The position numbers were made by a program, and so were the translations under genes. From NCBI RefSeq assembly GCF_002002735.1, contig NZ_MUNY01000035.1, positions 62,001-126,000 of the forward strand: 64,000 bases of DNA. The letters run 5' to 3'. Below are positions 7,817 to 15,066 of the stretch, in pieces (positions within the stretch are counted from its first letter, which is position 1; every line of letters begins with the position of its first letter). Source of the stretch: Algoriphagus sp. A40. GTDB taxonomy: Bacteria; Bacteroidota; Bacteroidia; Cytophagales; Cyclobacteriaceae. The notes under the pieces were generated by a model. The model worked only from the letters and a program-made list of their open reading frames with translations. It had not been told where the DNA came from and made no database searches.

Positions 7817-9045
7817 AGCCCGGTCTGTTTTTCGATGGAAATACCGAGTAGTTCACAGTGGTTCCAAAAACTTGGATAGGATTTATTCACCACCTCAGGA
7901 TCCTCGATGATGACTTCTGTTTTGGTCAAGAGTGGCATAAAAGCCATCGCCATCCGGTGATCTTCGTAGGTGTGAATCTGGACTTTTCTAGGCATGGTCA
8001 CAGACGGTATCACCTGAAAAACTTCCGGTTCGATTTCCTTCAGATCCGCGTTAAACTTGGCTAATTCCTGCTGCAAGGCGTAGATTCTGTCGGTTTCTTT
8101 GATTTTCAGACTTTCCAGTCCGGTGAAGATTGCATTTTGTCCGAGGATGGCGCAGGTCACTGCAACTGTCTGGGCCAAGTCAGGGCAATGGGTGAAATCC
8201 CATTTTTTCAGCCCTTTTACGGCTTGTTTTTTTAGCAAAACACCGCCTTTTTCGAAAGTACTTTTTACTCCTAGGTAGTCCATGATTTCCACGATCTTGG
8301 AGTCACCCTGCAAACTGTTTTCTTTCAAACCTTCCAAAAATAGCGCTCCGGAATCTGAGCAAGCCAACAAGCTAAACCAATAGCTTGCGCCAGACCAGTC
8401 GCTTTCCACGGCAAAAGTGGTAGACTGATAAGCTTGATGCGGAACATTGATTCTGTTGCCCTCCCAGGTATATTTTATTCCAAACTGAGCCATGAGCTCT
8501 AGGGTCATTTCAATGTAAGTACGGCTTCCGACCTTTCCTTCCAGCTCGATTTCCAGACCTTGAGGAAGAATTGGGGCGATCATCAGCATGGCGGAAATAT
8601 ACTGGCTGGAGACATCACCACGGATTTTTACTTTGTCGGATTTCTGCTCAGGAAGTCCGTGAATCGCCAGGGGAGGATAGCCCTCGGCGTTTAAATAATG
8701 GATATCTGCACCGATAGCCCGTAGAGCATCAACCAATATCCCGATCGGACGCTCACACATGCGGGCTGTGCCGGTCATTACTTTTTTCTGATTGGTCACC
8801 GAGGCATAGGCCGTCAAAAAGCGCATGGTCGTACCAGCATCCAGCACGTCAAATACCGCCGGATTGCTTTTCAGCAAGCGGATCATGGTTTGAGTGTCGC
8901 GGGCCTCAGCAAGATTGGTGATTTTATTTTCTCCCTCGGTCAAAGCATCGATCACCAAGGCGCGATTGGATTCACTTTTGGAGGAGGGAAGTGGTATTCG
9001 GCTAGGATTGAATTCGCTTTTTTGGCTTAGGCGAAGTAAGGTCAT
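7813..9045 (-). CDS. aroA: 3-phosphoshikimate 1-carboxyvinyltransferase (EPSP synthase)
   Basis: This is the sixth shikimate-pathway enzyme; it joins shikimate-3-phosphate and PEP. The product has 410 residues from the ATG chosen here. A TTG five codons upstream (9060) is an alternative. Recognisable elements are the phosphate-binding LPSSKSESNRAL near the N-terminus, LDAGTTMRFLTA (counterpart of the GNAGT loop) near residue 75, and KIKETDRIYAL plus YEDHRMAM toward the end, which hold catalytic Asp/Glu/Arg residues. The N-terminal SSKSESNRA form deviates from the common GDKSxSHR and is seen in Bacteroidota. It starts 18 bp after aroB and overlaps pheA by 4 bp. Confidence 0.92.
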   Translation of the reverse strand: MTLLRLSQKSEFNPSRIPLPSSKSESNRALVIDALTEGENKITNLAEARDTQTMIRLLKSNPAVFDVLDAGTTMRFLTAYASVTNQKKVMTGTARMCERPIGILVDALRAIGADIHYLNAEGYPPLAIHGLPEQKSDKVKIRGDVSSQYISAMLMIAPILPQGLEIELEGKVGSRTYIEMTLELMAQFGIKYTWEGNRINVPHQAYQSTTFAVESDWSGASYWFSLLACSDSGALFLEGLKENSLQGDSKIVEIMDYLGVKSTFEKGGVLLKKQAVKGLKKWDFTHCPDLAQTVAVTCAILGQNAIFTGLESLKIKETDRIYALQQELAKFNADLKEIEPEVFQVIPSVTMPRKVQIHTYEDHRMAMAFMPLLTKTEVIIEDPEVVNKSYPSFWNHCELLGISIEKQTGL

Positions 9046-9063
9046 GGTTTGAGGAGTCAAGGC

Positions 9064-10107
9064 TCAGGCCGTTTTTAAATTGTGATAGTGAATGATGGCT
9101 TCCCGGATTTCTTCCCTGGTGACAGGAATATTGTAAGTGCAATCACCAATGGAAGTGAGCAGGGAAAACATCAAAGTGCTGCCTTCATTTTTTTTGTCCT
9201 GTAAGCAGAGGTCCAAAATCGGGTCAAGTTCATTTACCGAAAAGTCAACTTTTCCGTAAATCTGAAGCAGTGTTTTGGTCAATTGGTCCAATTCTTCGTA
9301 ACTGAATCCGACTTTTTGAAAAGACAGGAACCCTTCGCAGATCATTCCCAATGCAATCGCTTCTCCGTGGAGAAGGTGATTTGGAGTGTCTAGGTAAAAC
9401 GACTCAAAAGCGTGACCGATAGTATGCCCGAAGTTCAGGATTTTTCGGAGTCCTGCCTCTTTGGGATCGGCTGTTACGACGGCATTTTTGATCGCGACGG
9501 AATGGTAGATTAGGCTTTCCCAATCCTGATCTTCCCAATTGGCTGATTTCAGGCTTGAGAAATAAACTTTGTCCCGTATCAATCCGTGTTTCAAAATCTC
9601 GGCATATCCGGATCTAAGCTCCGCTTTGGATAAAGTCTCGAGAAATTCCGGTGCGATAAGGACCGTCTCAGGTTCATTAAAAACCCCCAGATGGTTTTTC
9701 AATCCGTTGAAATCAACTCCCAATTTCCCCCCCACACTTGCATCTACCTGAGAAAGCAAAGTAGTGGGCATATTGATAAACCGGATTCCTCTTTTGTAAA
9801 TGCTTGCGCAAAAACCTCCCATATCAGTGATCACTCCACCTCCAAGATTCACCATGAGGGCCTTTCGATCGAGGGCTGCTTCGGTCATTTTGCTCCAGAT
9901 AACGGAACAGGTTTCAAGGTTTTTATGAATTTCACCCGGAGTGACACTGATAAAAAGCGTTCCTTCAGGTAATACAGTGCCAATCAAAGGGAGGCAATTG
10001 GATTGGGTATTTGTGTCAGTCAAAACGACCAATCTTGAAAAAGAAAGTTGTGCTAAAACTGCGGAAAGTGTTTGTTTAGCCTCGGAGGTGAAAATGACGG
10101 GATCCAA
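9064..10107 (-). CDS. aroB: 3-dehydroquinate synthase
   Basis: This NAD-dependent, metal-binding enzyme cyclises DAHP to dehydroquinate. It has 347 residues of the usual length. The core GGGVITDMGGFCASIYKRG holds the glycine-rich NAD loop. KNHLGVFNEP, the GYAEILKHGLI helix with its metal ligand, and NFGHTIGHAFE plus LLHGEAIALGM with metal-ligand histidines are all present. No ATG precedes the conserved region: the in-frame stop is eight codons upstream of the TTG used here, so translation probably starts at TTG (LDPVIF…). It lies 81 bp downstream of the DAHP synthase gene, with an imperfect hairpin in between. Confidence 0.9.
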   Translation of the reverse strand: MDPVIFTSEAKQTLSAVLAQLSFSRLVVLTDTNTQSNCLPLIGTVLPEGTLFISVTPGEIHKNLETCSVIWSKMTEAALDRKALMVNLGGGVITDMGGFCASIYKRGIRFINMPTTLLSQVDASVGGKLGVDFNGLKNHLGVFNEPETVLIAPEFLETLSKAELRSGYAEILKHGLIRDKVYFSSLKSANWEDQDWESLIYHSVAIKNAVVTADPKEAGLRKILNFGHTIGHAFESFYLDTPNHLLHGEAIALGMICEGFLSFQKVGFSYEELDQLTKTLLQIYGKVDFSVNELDPILDLCLQDKKNEGSTLMFSLLTSIGDCTYNIPVTREEIREAIIHYHNLKTA

Positions 10108-10141
10108 AGTGTGTAGGATTTTGATACTGGTCTAAAGGTAA

Positions 10142-10172
10142 GGAAAGCAGTCGCCAGGAGGGACTGCCTTCC
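10142..10172. other. Intercistronic hairpin between DAHP synthase and aroB
   Basis: Arms GGAAAGCAGTC (10142-10152) and GACTGCCTTCC (10162-10172) pair with one A-C mismatch around a 9-nt loop. No T-tract follows on the minus strand, so it is not a standard terminator. It could be an mRNA processing or stability element that sets the ratio of the two cistrons. Confidence 0.5.
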
Positions 10173-10188
10173 GGTGTTGAGAGCAGAT

Positions 10189-11286
10189 TTATTTTTTCAA
10201 AGGTTCTCCTTCACGAAGTTGCTTTTCCTGGCGCTTTACGGATTCTTCATGAATAGAATAAAGCAACTCCTTCATGAATTTTTCGCTCAGATGTTTGGCA
10301 ACGCCCTTTTTGGTGCGGCTTTCCATCACATCTTTCCAGCGGTCAGACTGAAATACAGTCAAGTGATGCTCACGCTTGTGTGCACCGATCTGGTCAATTA
10401 CCGCAAATCTTTCCTGAAGAATGTCCAGCAATTGATCATCGAGGTGATCCACGGCTCTTCTGAGATCCTGCAGCTTCTCGTCTGGTTTCATTGATTCCAA
10501 AGATTCCTTGAAGTCAATGGAGCTGATCATTTCCTTCAGTCTCGCAGGAGTCACTTGCTGCTTGGCATCAGACCAAGCTTTGTCTGGATCGTGGTGAGTC
10601 TCGATCATCAAGCCGTCCAAGCCGAAGTTCATGGCACTTTGAGCTACTTCCAGCAATCCGTCGCGACGGCCTACGATGTGAGATGGATCATTGATGACTT
10701 CCATTCCAGTCCACTCACGCTTCAGGTGAATCGGCATGGACCAGTTTGGTTTGTTTCTGTATCGCTTGTCATAAGCGTCAGAGAATCCACGGTGAATAGC
10801 CGCAAGTTTGTCAATGCCAACAGCGTACATTCTCTCCAAAGCACCCATCCAAAGTTCCAGATCGGGGTTCATCGGGTTTTTTACCATCACGGGAATGTCC
10901 ACACCACGAAGCGCTTCAGCAATTTCCTGCACTGCAAATGGGTTGACGGTAGTTCTTGCCCCAATCCATAGCACATCTATTTTATGTTTGAGGGCCAATT
11001 CTACGTGAGAAGCGTTTCCAACTTCTACAGTGATCGGGATATTGAGGTGGTGACGGACGATTTCCATCCACTTCAAACCTTCTTCACCCACACCTTCAAA
11101 AGATCCGGGTCTAGTTCTTGGCTTCCAGATTCCGGCTCTGAACACCTGAGGAATCATGTTTTCTTCTTTCATTTCCTTACAGATCTGTTCGATCTGCTCG
11201 GGAGTTTCAGCGGAGCAAGGTCCTGCGATGATCAGCGGGGTGGTCAATCCCATTCCCCAATCTTTGATTTGTTTGTGCGGCTTCAT
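10189..11286 (-). CDS. Bifunctional 3-deoxy-7-phosphoheptulonate synthase / chorismate mutase
   Basis: This is the entry enzyme of the shikimate pathway (PEP + erythrose-4-phosphate to DAHP) fused to chorismate mutase. It has 365 residues from MKPHKQIKDWGMG. The long open frame upstream runs through the leader region and is not used. The N-terminal type I-beta DAHP synthase barrel (about 1-265) shows IIAGPCSAET, KPRTRPGSFEG, WIGARTTVNPF and VMVKNPMNPD. The C-terminal segment (about 275-355) is an AroQ-type helical mutase: LRRAVDHLDDQLLDILQERFAVIDQIGAHK. The fused mutase fits the absence of a mutase on PheA or TyrA. It is the first gene of the operon, directly behind the aromatic attenuator. 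Confidence 0.93.
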   Translation of the reverse strand: MKPHKQIKDWGMGLTTPLIIAGPCSAETPEQIEQICKEMKEENMIPQVFRAGIWKPRTRPGSFEGVGEEGLKWMEIVRHHLNIPITVEVGNASHVELALKHKIDVLWIGARTTVNPFAVQEIAEALRGVDIPVMVKNPMNPDLELWMGALERMYAVGIDKLAAIHRGFSDAYDKRYRNKPNWSMPIHLKREWTGMEVINDPSHIVGRRDGLLEVAQSAMNFGLDGLMIETHHDPDKAWSDAKQQVTPARLKEMISSIDFKESLESMKPDEKLQDLRRAVDHLDDQLLDILQERFAVIDQIGAHKREHHLTVFQSDRWKDVMESRTKKGVAKHLSEKFMKELLYSIHEESVKRQEKQLREGEPLKK

Positions 11287-11306
11287 AGTTCTGAGCGTTT
11301 GAAATG

Positions 11307-11338
11307 AAAAAAGCCCGACTCTTTCGAATCGGGCTTTT
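11307..11338 (-). terminator. Attenuator terminator upstream of DAHP synthase
   Basis: On the minus strand a stem AAAAGCCCGATTC / GAGTCGGGCTTTT, with one G-U pair, closes a GAAA tetraloop. Six consecutive T residues follow. This is a textbook intrinsic terminator, but it lies between the promoter and the first operon gene, only about 20 nt before the DAHP synthase start codon. Confidence 0.9.
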
Positions 11339-11391
11339 GTGTGTTTATTTTCTTTTAGTTTTTGGCTAGGCAGTACACAGCTCCGATTCGA
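11324..11391 (-). promoter_or_regulatory. Antiterminator pairing of the aromatic attenuator
   Basis: The leader-peptide coding region contains TCGAATCGG on the transcript (11391-11383). It is perfectly complementary over 9 nt to CCGATTCGA in the left arm of the terminator (11332-11324). If these pair, the terminator stem cannot form. The upstream partner lies 11 nt beyond the last aromatic codon. A ribosome stalled early on the Tyr/Phe run would leave it free, while a ribosome reading to the stop codon would disrupt it. This is the geometry of phe/his/trp-type attenuation. The pairing is seen; the function is inferred. Confidence 0.75.
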
Positions 11392-11450
11392 TTTTGGCTT
11401 CGAAAGTAAAAGTAAAAGAAGGTAAAATAGATCGCTGCTGTGATTAACAT
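11355..11450 (-). CDS. Aromatic leader peptide of the aro operon attenuator
   Basis: A 31-codon frame, ATG at 11450 to TAA at 11355, reads MLITAA then IYFTFFYFYF and then RSQNRIGAVYCLAKN. Codons 8 to 16 are Tyr-Phe-Thr-Phe-Phe-Tyr-Phe-Tyr-Phe, eight aromatic residues in nine, and a further Tyr is at codon 26. The ATG is about 25 nt behind the expected transcription start, and a terminator and an antiterminator segment follow. The layout says that scarcity of charged tRNA-Phe or tRNA-Tyr stalls the ribosome and lets transcription continue into the six structural genes. There is no Trp codon, so tryptophan supply should not be sensed. The frame is different from the longer one that runs into the DAHP synthase gene. 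Confidence 0.85.
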   Translation of the reverse strand: MLITAAIYFTFFYFYFRSQNRIGAVYCLAKN

Positions 11451-11481
11451 GTTTCAAAAGTAAAATGCGGAAGCTTAAAAA

Positions 11482-11489
11482 CAAAATTA
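11482..11489 (-). promoter_or_regulatory. Promoter -7 box of the aromatic operon
   Basis: TAATTTTG on the minus strand matches the Bacteroidota consensus TAnnTTTG exactly. It would start transcription near 11475, about 25 nt before the leader-peptide ATG. No clear TTG is found at the -33 position, so the match rests on the -7 box and its placement. Confidence 0.65.
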
Positions 11490-11867
11490 ATTTTTCGAGA
11501 GATTTTTGATTAATCAGTAACTAAGGCCTGATTTTCTTGATTTTTCTCCAAAAAGTTGAATTTTTAAAACCGAAACAGAAGTATGTTTTGTTTTATTATT
11601 TAAATCATGCTTTAAATATTGATAATTATTTTTTTGATTTCTTTCAAATATATGGGAAGCTGAAATGGAAGAATGAAAATCTGTGGTCACTTTCATGAAC
11701 CTTAATTTAAGGATAGAAGGAATTTTGAATAATCATCTGGATAAATTTCAGATTATGCAGTAGTTTGGGCTTTCGTTTGATTCTTTTTTAATTGAAAGGG
11801 AAAGAGATAGGCAACCAAACTCAGGTCAATTCTGGCAACAAACTCCCTGTCCAAGTGGTTTTTTTGA
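11490..11867. other. Gene-free region between divergent aro and proline dehydrogenase units
   Basis: This stretch is strongly AT-rich around 11560-11650 and lies between the upstream side of the aro promoter and the proline dehydrogenase promoter. I see no credible gene or hairpin in it. Regulatory sites for either promoter could lie here. Confidence 0.4.
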
Positions 11868-11875
11868 TATCTTTG
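11868..11875 (+). promoter_or_regulatory. Promoter -7 box of proline dehydrogenase
   Basis: TATCTTTG is an exact TAnnTTTG match, placing the transcription start near 11882, about 12 nt before the chosen ATG. This argues against the longer upstream reading frame. Confidence 0.65.
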
Positions 11876-11893
11876 CCACCTTATTTGAGCGAT

Positions 11894-13075
11894 ATGCCCG
11901 TTTTGCCCAATATTTCTTTCGAGAATCTGGAAGTAGCTTTTGCTTCCAAAAGTACCGCCGAGCTCAGGAAAATGTACCTGATTTTTGCCACGCTTAACAA
12001 TAATCTGATTTCTGACCTGGGCATTGGCTTGGCAAATCTGGCCTTCAAACTCAAGATTCCGGTCAAAGGAATCATGAAACGGACCATGTTTGGGCATTTC
12101 TGCGGGGGAGAAACCATCGCCGAAAGCATTCAGGCTTGTAAGCACTTGGCCAAATTCGGAGTTCACTCGATTTTGGATTTGTCTGTGGAGGGTAAAGGTG
12201 ATGAAGCCAGCTTCGATGCCACTTCAGAAGAGATTTACCAGACCATGGTGGAATCCGCAAAAACCGACTACATGCCGTTTGGGGTTTTTAAAGTTACTGG
12301 TTTGGGAGATTATCACCTGATGATCAAAGTCCAGAACGGAGAAAAACTGGAAGGCGAGGAGCAGGCAGCTTTTGATCGGATGAAAGCCCGAGTGGATCGG
12401 CTTTGTAAAGCAGCGCATGACTTGGGTCTGAAGATCCTGTCCGATGCGGAGGAAAGCTGGTTTCAAAATGTGATCGATGACTTGACCTATGAGGCCATGG
12501 AGCGGTACAACAAGGAGCGGTGTGTGGTCTATAATACCTATCAGATGTATCGGCACGATTCGCTTGATCGCCTGAAAAAGGCCCAGGACGTGGCTTTGGA
12601 AAAAGGCTACCTTCTCGGAGCTAAGCCAGTAAGGGGTGCTTATATGGAAAAAGAAAGGGAAAGAGCTCAGGAATTGGGCTATACTGATCCGATCCAGCCA
12701 AACAAGGAAGCCACAGACAAAGATTATAATGCCGCGATTGAGTTTTGCGTAGAAAATGGCGTTCACCTGGTTTGTGCAACGCACAACGAAATAAGTGCGC
12801 TTAGTCTTACCAAGCTGATGAACTTGCATGCCATTGATCCCAAGTCGGATCGGGTGTATTTCTCCCAGTTGTACGGCATGAGTGATAATATTTCCTTTAA
12901 TCTGGCTAAGGCTGGCTATCGGGTTTTTAAGTATGTACCCTATGGTCCAGTCGAAAAAGTAATGCCTTACTTGACTCGCCGGGCTTCTGAAAATACCTCA
13001 ATAGCCGGACAAAGCAGCAGGGAGTTTGAGCTGATCAAGAGAGAGATGAAGAGGAGGAAGGCTAGTAGGCAGTGA
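11894..13075 (+). CDS. putA: Proline dehydrogenase
   Basis: The FAD-dependent enzyme oxidises proline to pyrroline-5-carboxylate. It has 393 residues and is a monofunctional PRODH barrel without the P5C dehydrogenase half of long PutA; the symbol refers to that activity only. Marks include the GVFKVTGLGDYHLM region, the flavin and substrate segment LGAKPVRGAYMEKERERA near residue 240, HLVCATHNE, and the C-terminal YVPYGPVEKVMPYLTRRASENTS, which closes the active site. The ATG at 11894 follows an exact promoter box by about 20 bp. The last codons (Ala-Ser-Arg-Gln-stop) lie inside a CAGnnnn-type heptad repeat, so the present C-terminus and stop codon were set by that repeat. Confidence 0.9.
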   Translation: MPVLPNISFENLEVAFASKSTAELRKMYLIFATLNNNLISDLGIGLANLAFKLKIPVKGIMKRTMFGHFCGGETIAESIQACKHLAKFGVHSILDLSVEGKGDEASFDATSEEIYQTMVESAKTDYMPFGVFKVTGLGDYHLMIKVQNGEKLEGEEQAAFDRMKARVDRLCKAAHDLGLKILSDAEESWFQNVIDDLTYEAMERYNKERCVVYNTYQMYRHDSLDRLKKAQDVALEKGYLLGAKPVRGAYMEKERERAQELGYTDPIQPNKEATDKDYNAAIEFCVENGVHLVCATHNEISALSLTKLMNLHAIDPKSDRVYFSQLYGMSDNISFNLAKAGYRVFKYVPYGPVEKVMPYLTRRASENTSIAGQSSREFELIKREMKRRKASRQ

Positions 13076-13111
13076 TCAGTAGGCAGTTTGCAGCTGGCAG
13101 TCGTCAATTGT
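13063..13111. repeat. 7-bp tandem array, CAGnnnn type, containing a stop codon
   Basis: Seven heptamers in perfect register: TAGTAGG, CAGTGAT, CAGTAGG, CAGTTTG, CAGCTGG, CAGTCGT, CAATTGT. The array starts inside the proline dehydrogenase coding region, and the gene's TGA stop (13073-13075) lies within the second unit. Confidence 0.85.
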
Positions 13112-13149
13112 GTCAGGCTGACACTTCGACTCCGCTCAGTGTGACAGGA
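13111..13149. repeat. REP-like element with CTTCGACTCCGCTCAG core
   Basis: TGTCAGGCTGACA (an imperfect palindrome) is joined to ACACTTCGACTCCGCTCAGT and GTGACA. ACACT and AGTGT can pair around the core. A related core recurs at 13203-13249 and at 32331-32352. From memory, this core resembles intergenic repeats common in Bacteroidota genomes. Confidence 0.6.
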
Positions 13150-13160
13150 GTAGAGGCCAG

Positions 13161-13202
13161 TTTAGTAAACAGTAAATAGTAAAAAGTGAGTGGTGAGAAG
13201 TA
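13161..13202. repeat. 7-bp tandem array, AAnAGTA type
   Basis: Six units keep register: TTTAGTA, AACAGTA, AATAGTA, AAAAGTG, AGTGGTG, AGAAGTA. It lies between the two REP-like copies upstream of lysS. Confidence 0.65.
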
Positions 13203-13249
13203 CCCTTCGAACTTCCTGACTCTCGTCAGGTAAGTGCTCAGGGTGACAG
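13203..13249. repeat. Second REP-like element upstream of lysS
   Basis: ACCCTTCGAACTTCC leads into an inverted repeat CCTGAC-TCTC-GTCAGG and then GTGCTCAGGGTGACA. The outer parts match the CTTCGA…GCTCAG…TGACA core of the neighbouring element, with a hairpin inserted in the middle. Confidence 0.55.
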
Positions 13250-13254
13250 ACCTA

Positions 13255-13282
13255 ATTTCAAATATCGAATTTCAAATATCAA
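13255..13282. repeat. 7-bp tandem array, ATTTCAA type, just before lysS
   Basis: ATTTCAA, ATATCGA, ATTTCAA, ATATCAA, then a partial unit. It ends about 9 bp before the lysS start codon, so it would be in the mRNA leader. This is one of the few arrays at a 5' rather than a 3' gene end. Confidence 0.7.
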
Positions 13283-13291
13283 ATCATAAAA

Positions 13292-14998
13292 ATGCAACTT
13301 CTGAGCGAACAGGAACTCGAACGCAGAAAAGACAGGGAAGAACTGATGGCCTTGGGGATCAATCCCTATCCGGCTGAGGCTTTCCTAATCAACGTCACTG
13401 CGGAGGACATTCATAGAAACTACGAAAACAGAAAGACCGATTACAAGGACATTTCCATCGCTGGTCGTCTGATGAGCCGTCGAATAATGGGGTCTGCATC
13501 TTTTGCCGAAATCCAGGATTCTACAGGGATTCTTCAGATCTATGTGCGACGCGATGATATCTGTCCGGACGAAGACAAAACTTTTTACAACACTGTTTTC
13601 AAGAAGCTGCTGGGACTTGGAGATTTCGTAGGAGTGAAAGGCTACATTTTCACTACCCAAACAGGCGAAATCTCCCTTCACGTCACTGATATCAAGATTC
13701 TTTCCAAGTCAGTGAAGCCGCTTCCTGTTGTGAAAAGAGACGAAGAGGGCAAGGTGCACGATGGGTTTACCGATCCCGAACTTCGCTACAGACAGCGTTA
13801 TGTCGATTTGACTGTCAATCCGGAAATCAAAAAGACTTTTATAACCCGCTCCAAAATCATAACCAATATGCGTCGCTTTTTCGACGATCACGGTTGGCTG
13901 GAAGTGGAAACGCCGATCCTGCAGGCTGTGCATGGTGGAGCCGCGGCAAGGCCTTTTGCCACGCATCACAATACCCTGGACATGCCGCTTTTCCTGAGAA
14001 TTGCCAATGAATTGTACCTGAAAAGGTTAATTGTTGGAGGATTTGAAGGCGTATATGAGTTTGGGAAAATGTTCCGAAACGAAGGCATGGACCGCACTCA
14101 CAATCCGGAATTCACCTCAATGGAAATCTACGTAGCCTACAAAGACTACATCTGGATGATGGAAATGGTGGAGGAACTGCTGGAAAAAGTGACCGAATCC
14201 ATTCATGCCAAGACAGTCGTCAAAGTCGGTGACCGTGAGATTGATTTTGCCGGACCATACAGAAGGCTGACGATGTATGATTCCATCAAGGAATATGCAG
14301 GAGTTGACGTGAGTGAACTGGATGAAGCCGGAATCCGTCATGTATGTGCTAATCTGGGAATCCAGGTGGATAATTCGATGGGTCGAGGCAAGTTGATCGA
14401 TGAGATCTTCGGCGCCAAAGTCGAGGAGCACCTGATCCAGCCGACTTACATCACGGATTACCCTATTGAAATGACGCCTTTGGCGAAAAAGCACCGTAGC
14501 AAACCGGGATTGGTGGAGCGGTTTGAGCTGTTTGTCAATGGAAAAGAAATCGCAAATGCCTACACCGAGCTCAATGATCCGATTGACCAGCGGGAGCGCT
14601 TTGAGGATCAGTTGAAACTGGCGGCAAGAGGTGATGATGAAGCCATGGCGATGGACGAGGATTTCCTTCGTTCATTGGAATACGGCATGCCTCCGACTTC
14701 CGGTTTGGGAATCGGGATTGACCGATTGACTATGCTGTTGACTAATAAAACCACGATCCAGGAAGTGCTGTTCTTCCCTCAAATGCGACCGGAGAAAAAG
14801 GCGGTAGAACTGACCGATGAGGAAAAATTGATCTTCGAACTATTGAAGCAAGAGTCCCCAGTAGCTTTGCCTTCCCTGAAAGGAAAAGCCGGACTAAGCG
14901 GGAAAAAGTGGGATGTGTCAATAAAAGGACTGACACAGAAAGGTCTTGTTTCTGTCGTTAAAGAAGGAGACGATCTGAATGTCTTTCTTTTGGATTAA
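13292..14998 (+). CDS. lysS: Lysyl-tRNA synthetase, class II
   Basis: It charges tRNA-Lys. The 568-residue product has an N-terminal OB-fold anticodon-binding domain (about 50-150, from DISIAGRLMSRRIMG). The class II catalytic core holds motif 2 in FRNEGMDRTHNPEFTSMEIY and motif 3 in GLGIGIDRLTMLL near residue 475. Typical LysS ends near residue 500. This one carries about 65 extra residues (LTDEEKLIFELLKQESP… to NVFLLD) that read like a small winged-helix domain, an extension I associate with Bacteroidota LysS. The start codon is the first ATG after a heptad array. A strong terminator follows, so the gene is its own unit. Confidence 0.95.
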   Translation: MQLLSEQELERRKDREELMALGINPYPAEAFLINVTAEDIHRNYENRKTDYKDISIAGRLMSRRIMGSASFAEIQDSTGILQIYVRRDDICPDEDKTFYNTVFKKLLGLGDFVGVKGYIFTTQTGEISLHVTDIKILSKSVKPLPVVKRDEEGKVHDGFTDPELRYRQRYVDLTVNPEIKKTFITRSKIITNMRRFFDDHGWLEVETPILQAVHGGAAARPFATHHNTLDMPLFLRIANELYLKRLIVGGFEGVYEFGKMFRNEGMDRTHNPEFTSMEIYVAYKDYIWMMEMVEELLEKVTESIHAKTVVKVGDREIDFAGPYRRLTMYDSIKEYAGVDVSELDEAGIRHVCANLGIQVDNSMGRGKLIDEIFGAKVEEHLIQPTYITDYPIEMTPLAKKHRSKPGLVERFELFVNGKEIANAYTELNDPIDQRERFEDQLKLAARGDDEAMAMDEDFLRSLEYGMPPTSGLGIGIDRLTMLLTNKTTIQEVLFFPQMRPEKKAVELTDEEKLIFELLKQESPVALPSLKGKAGLSGKKWDVSIKGLTQKGLVSVVKEGDDLNVFLLD

Positions 14999-15020
14999 TT
15001 CCTTTTTGTTATAAAAATAT

Positions 15021-15051
15021 AAAACCGGGCTGAGAGGCCCGGTTTTTTTTT
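15021..15051 (+). terminator. lysS intrinsic terminator
   Basis: AAAACCGGGC pairs with GCCCGGTTTT around the loop TGAGAG, followed by further T residues, 23 bp after the lysS stop codon. The A-rich flank lets it serve the convergent DUF4197 gene as well. Confidence 0.9.
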
Positions 15052-15066
15052 CTGATTATCAAATAC

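Noticed and set aside
11287-11484. N-terminal extension of DAHP synthase by 66 residues
   Set aside because: The extension would read through the promoter box, the leader region and the terminator stem; the internal ATG matches the conserved enzyme start.
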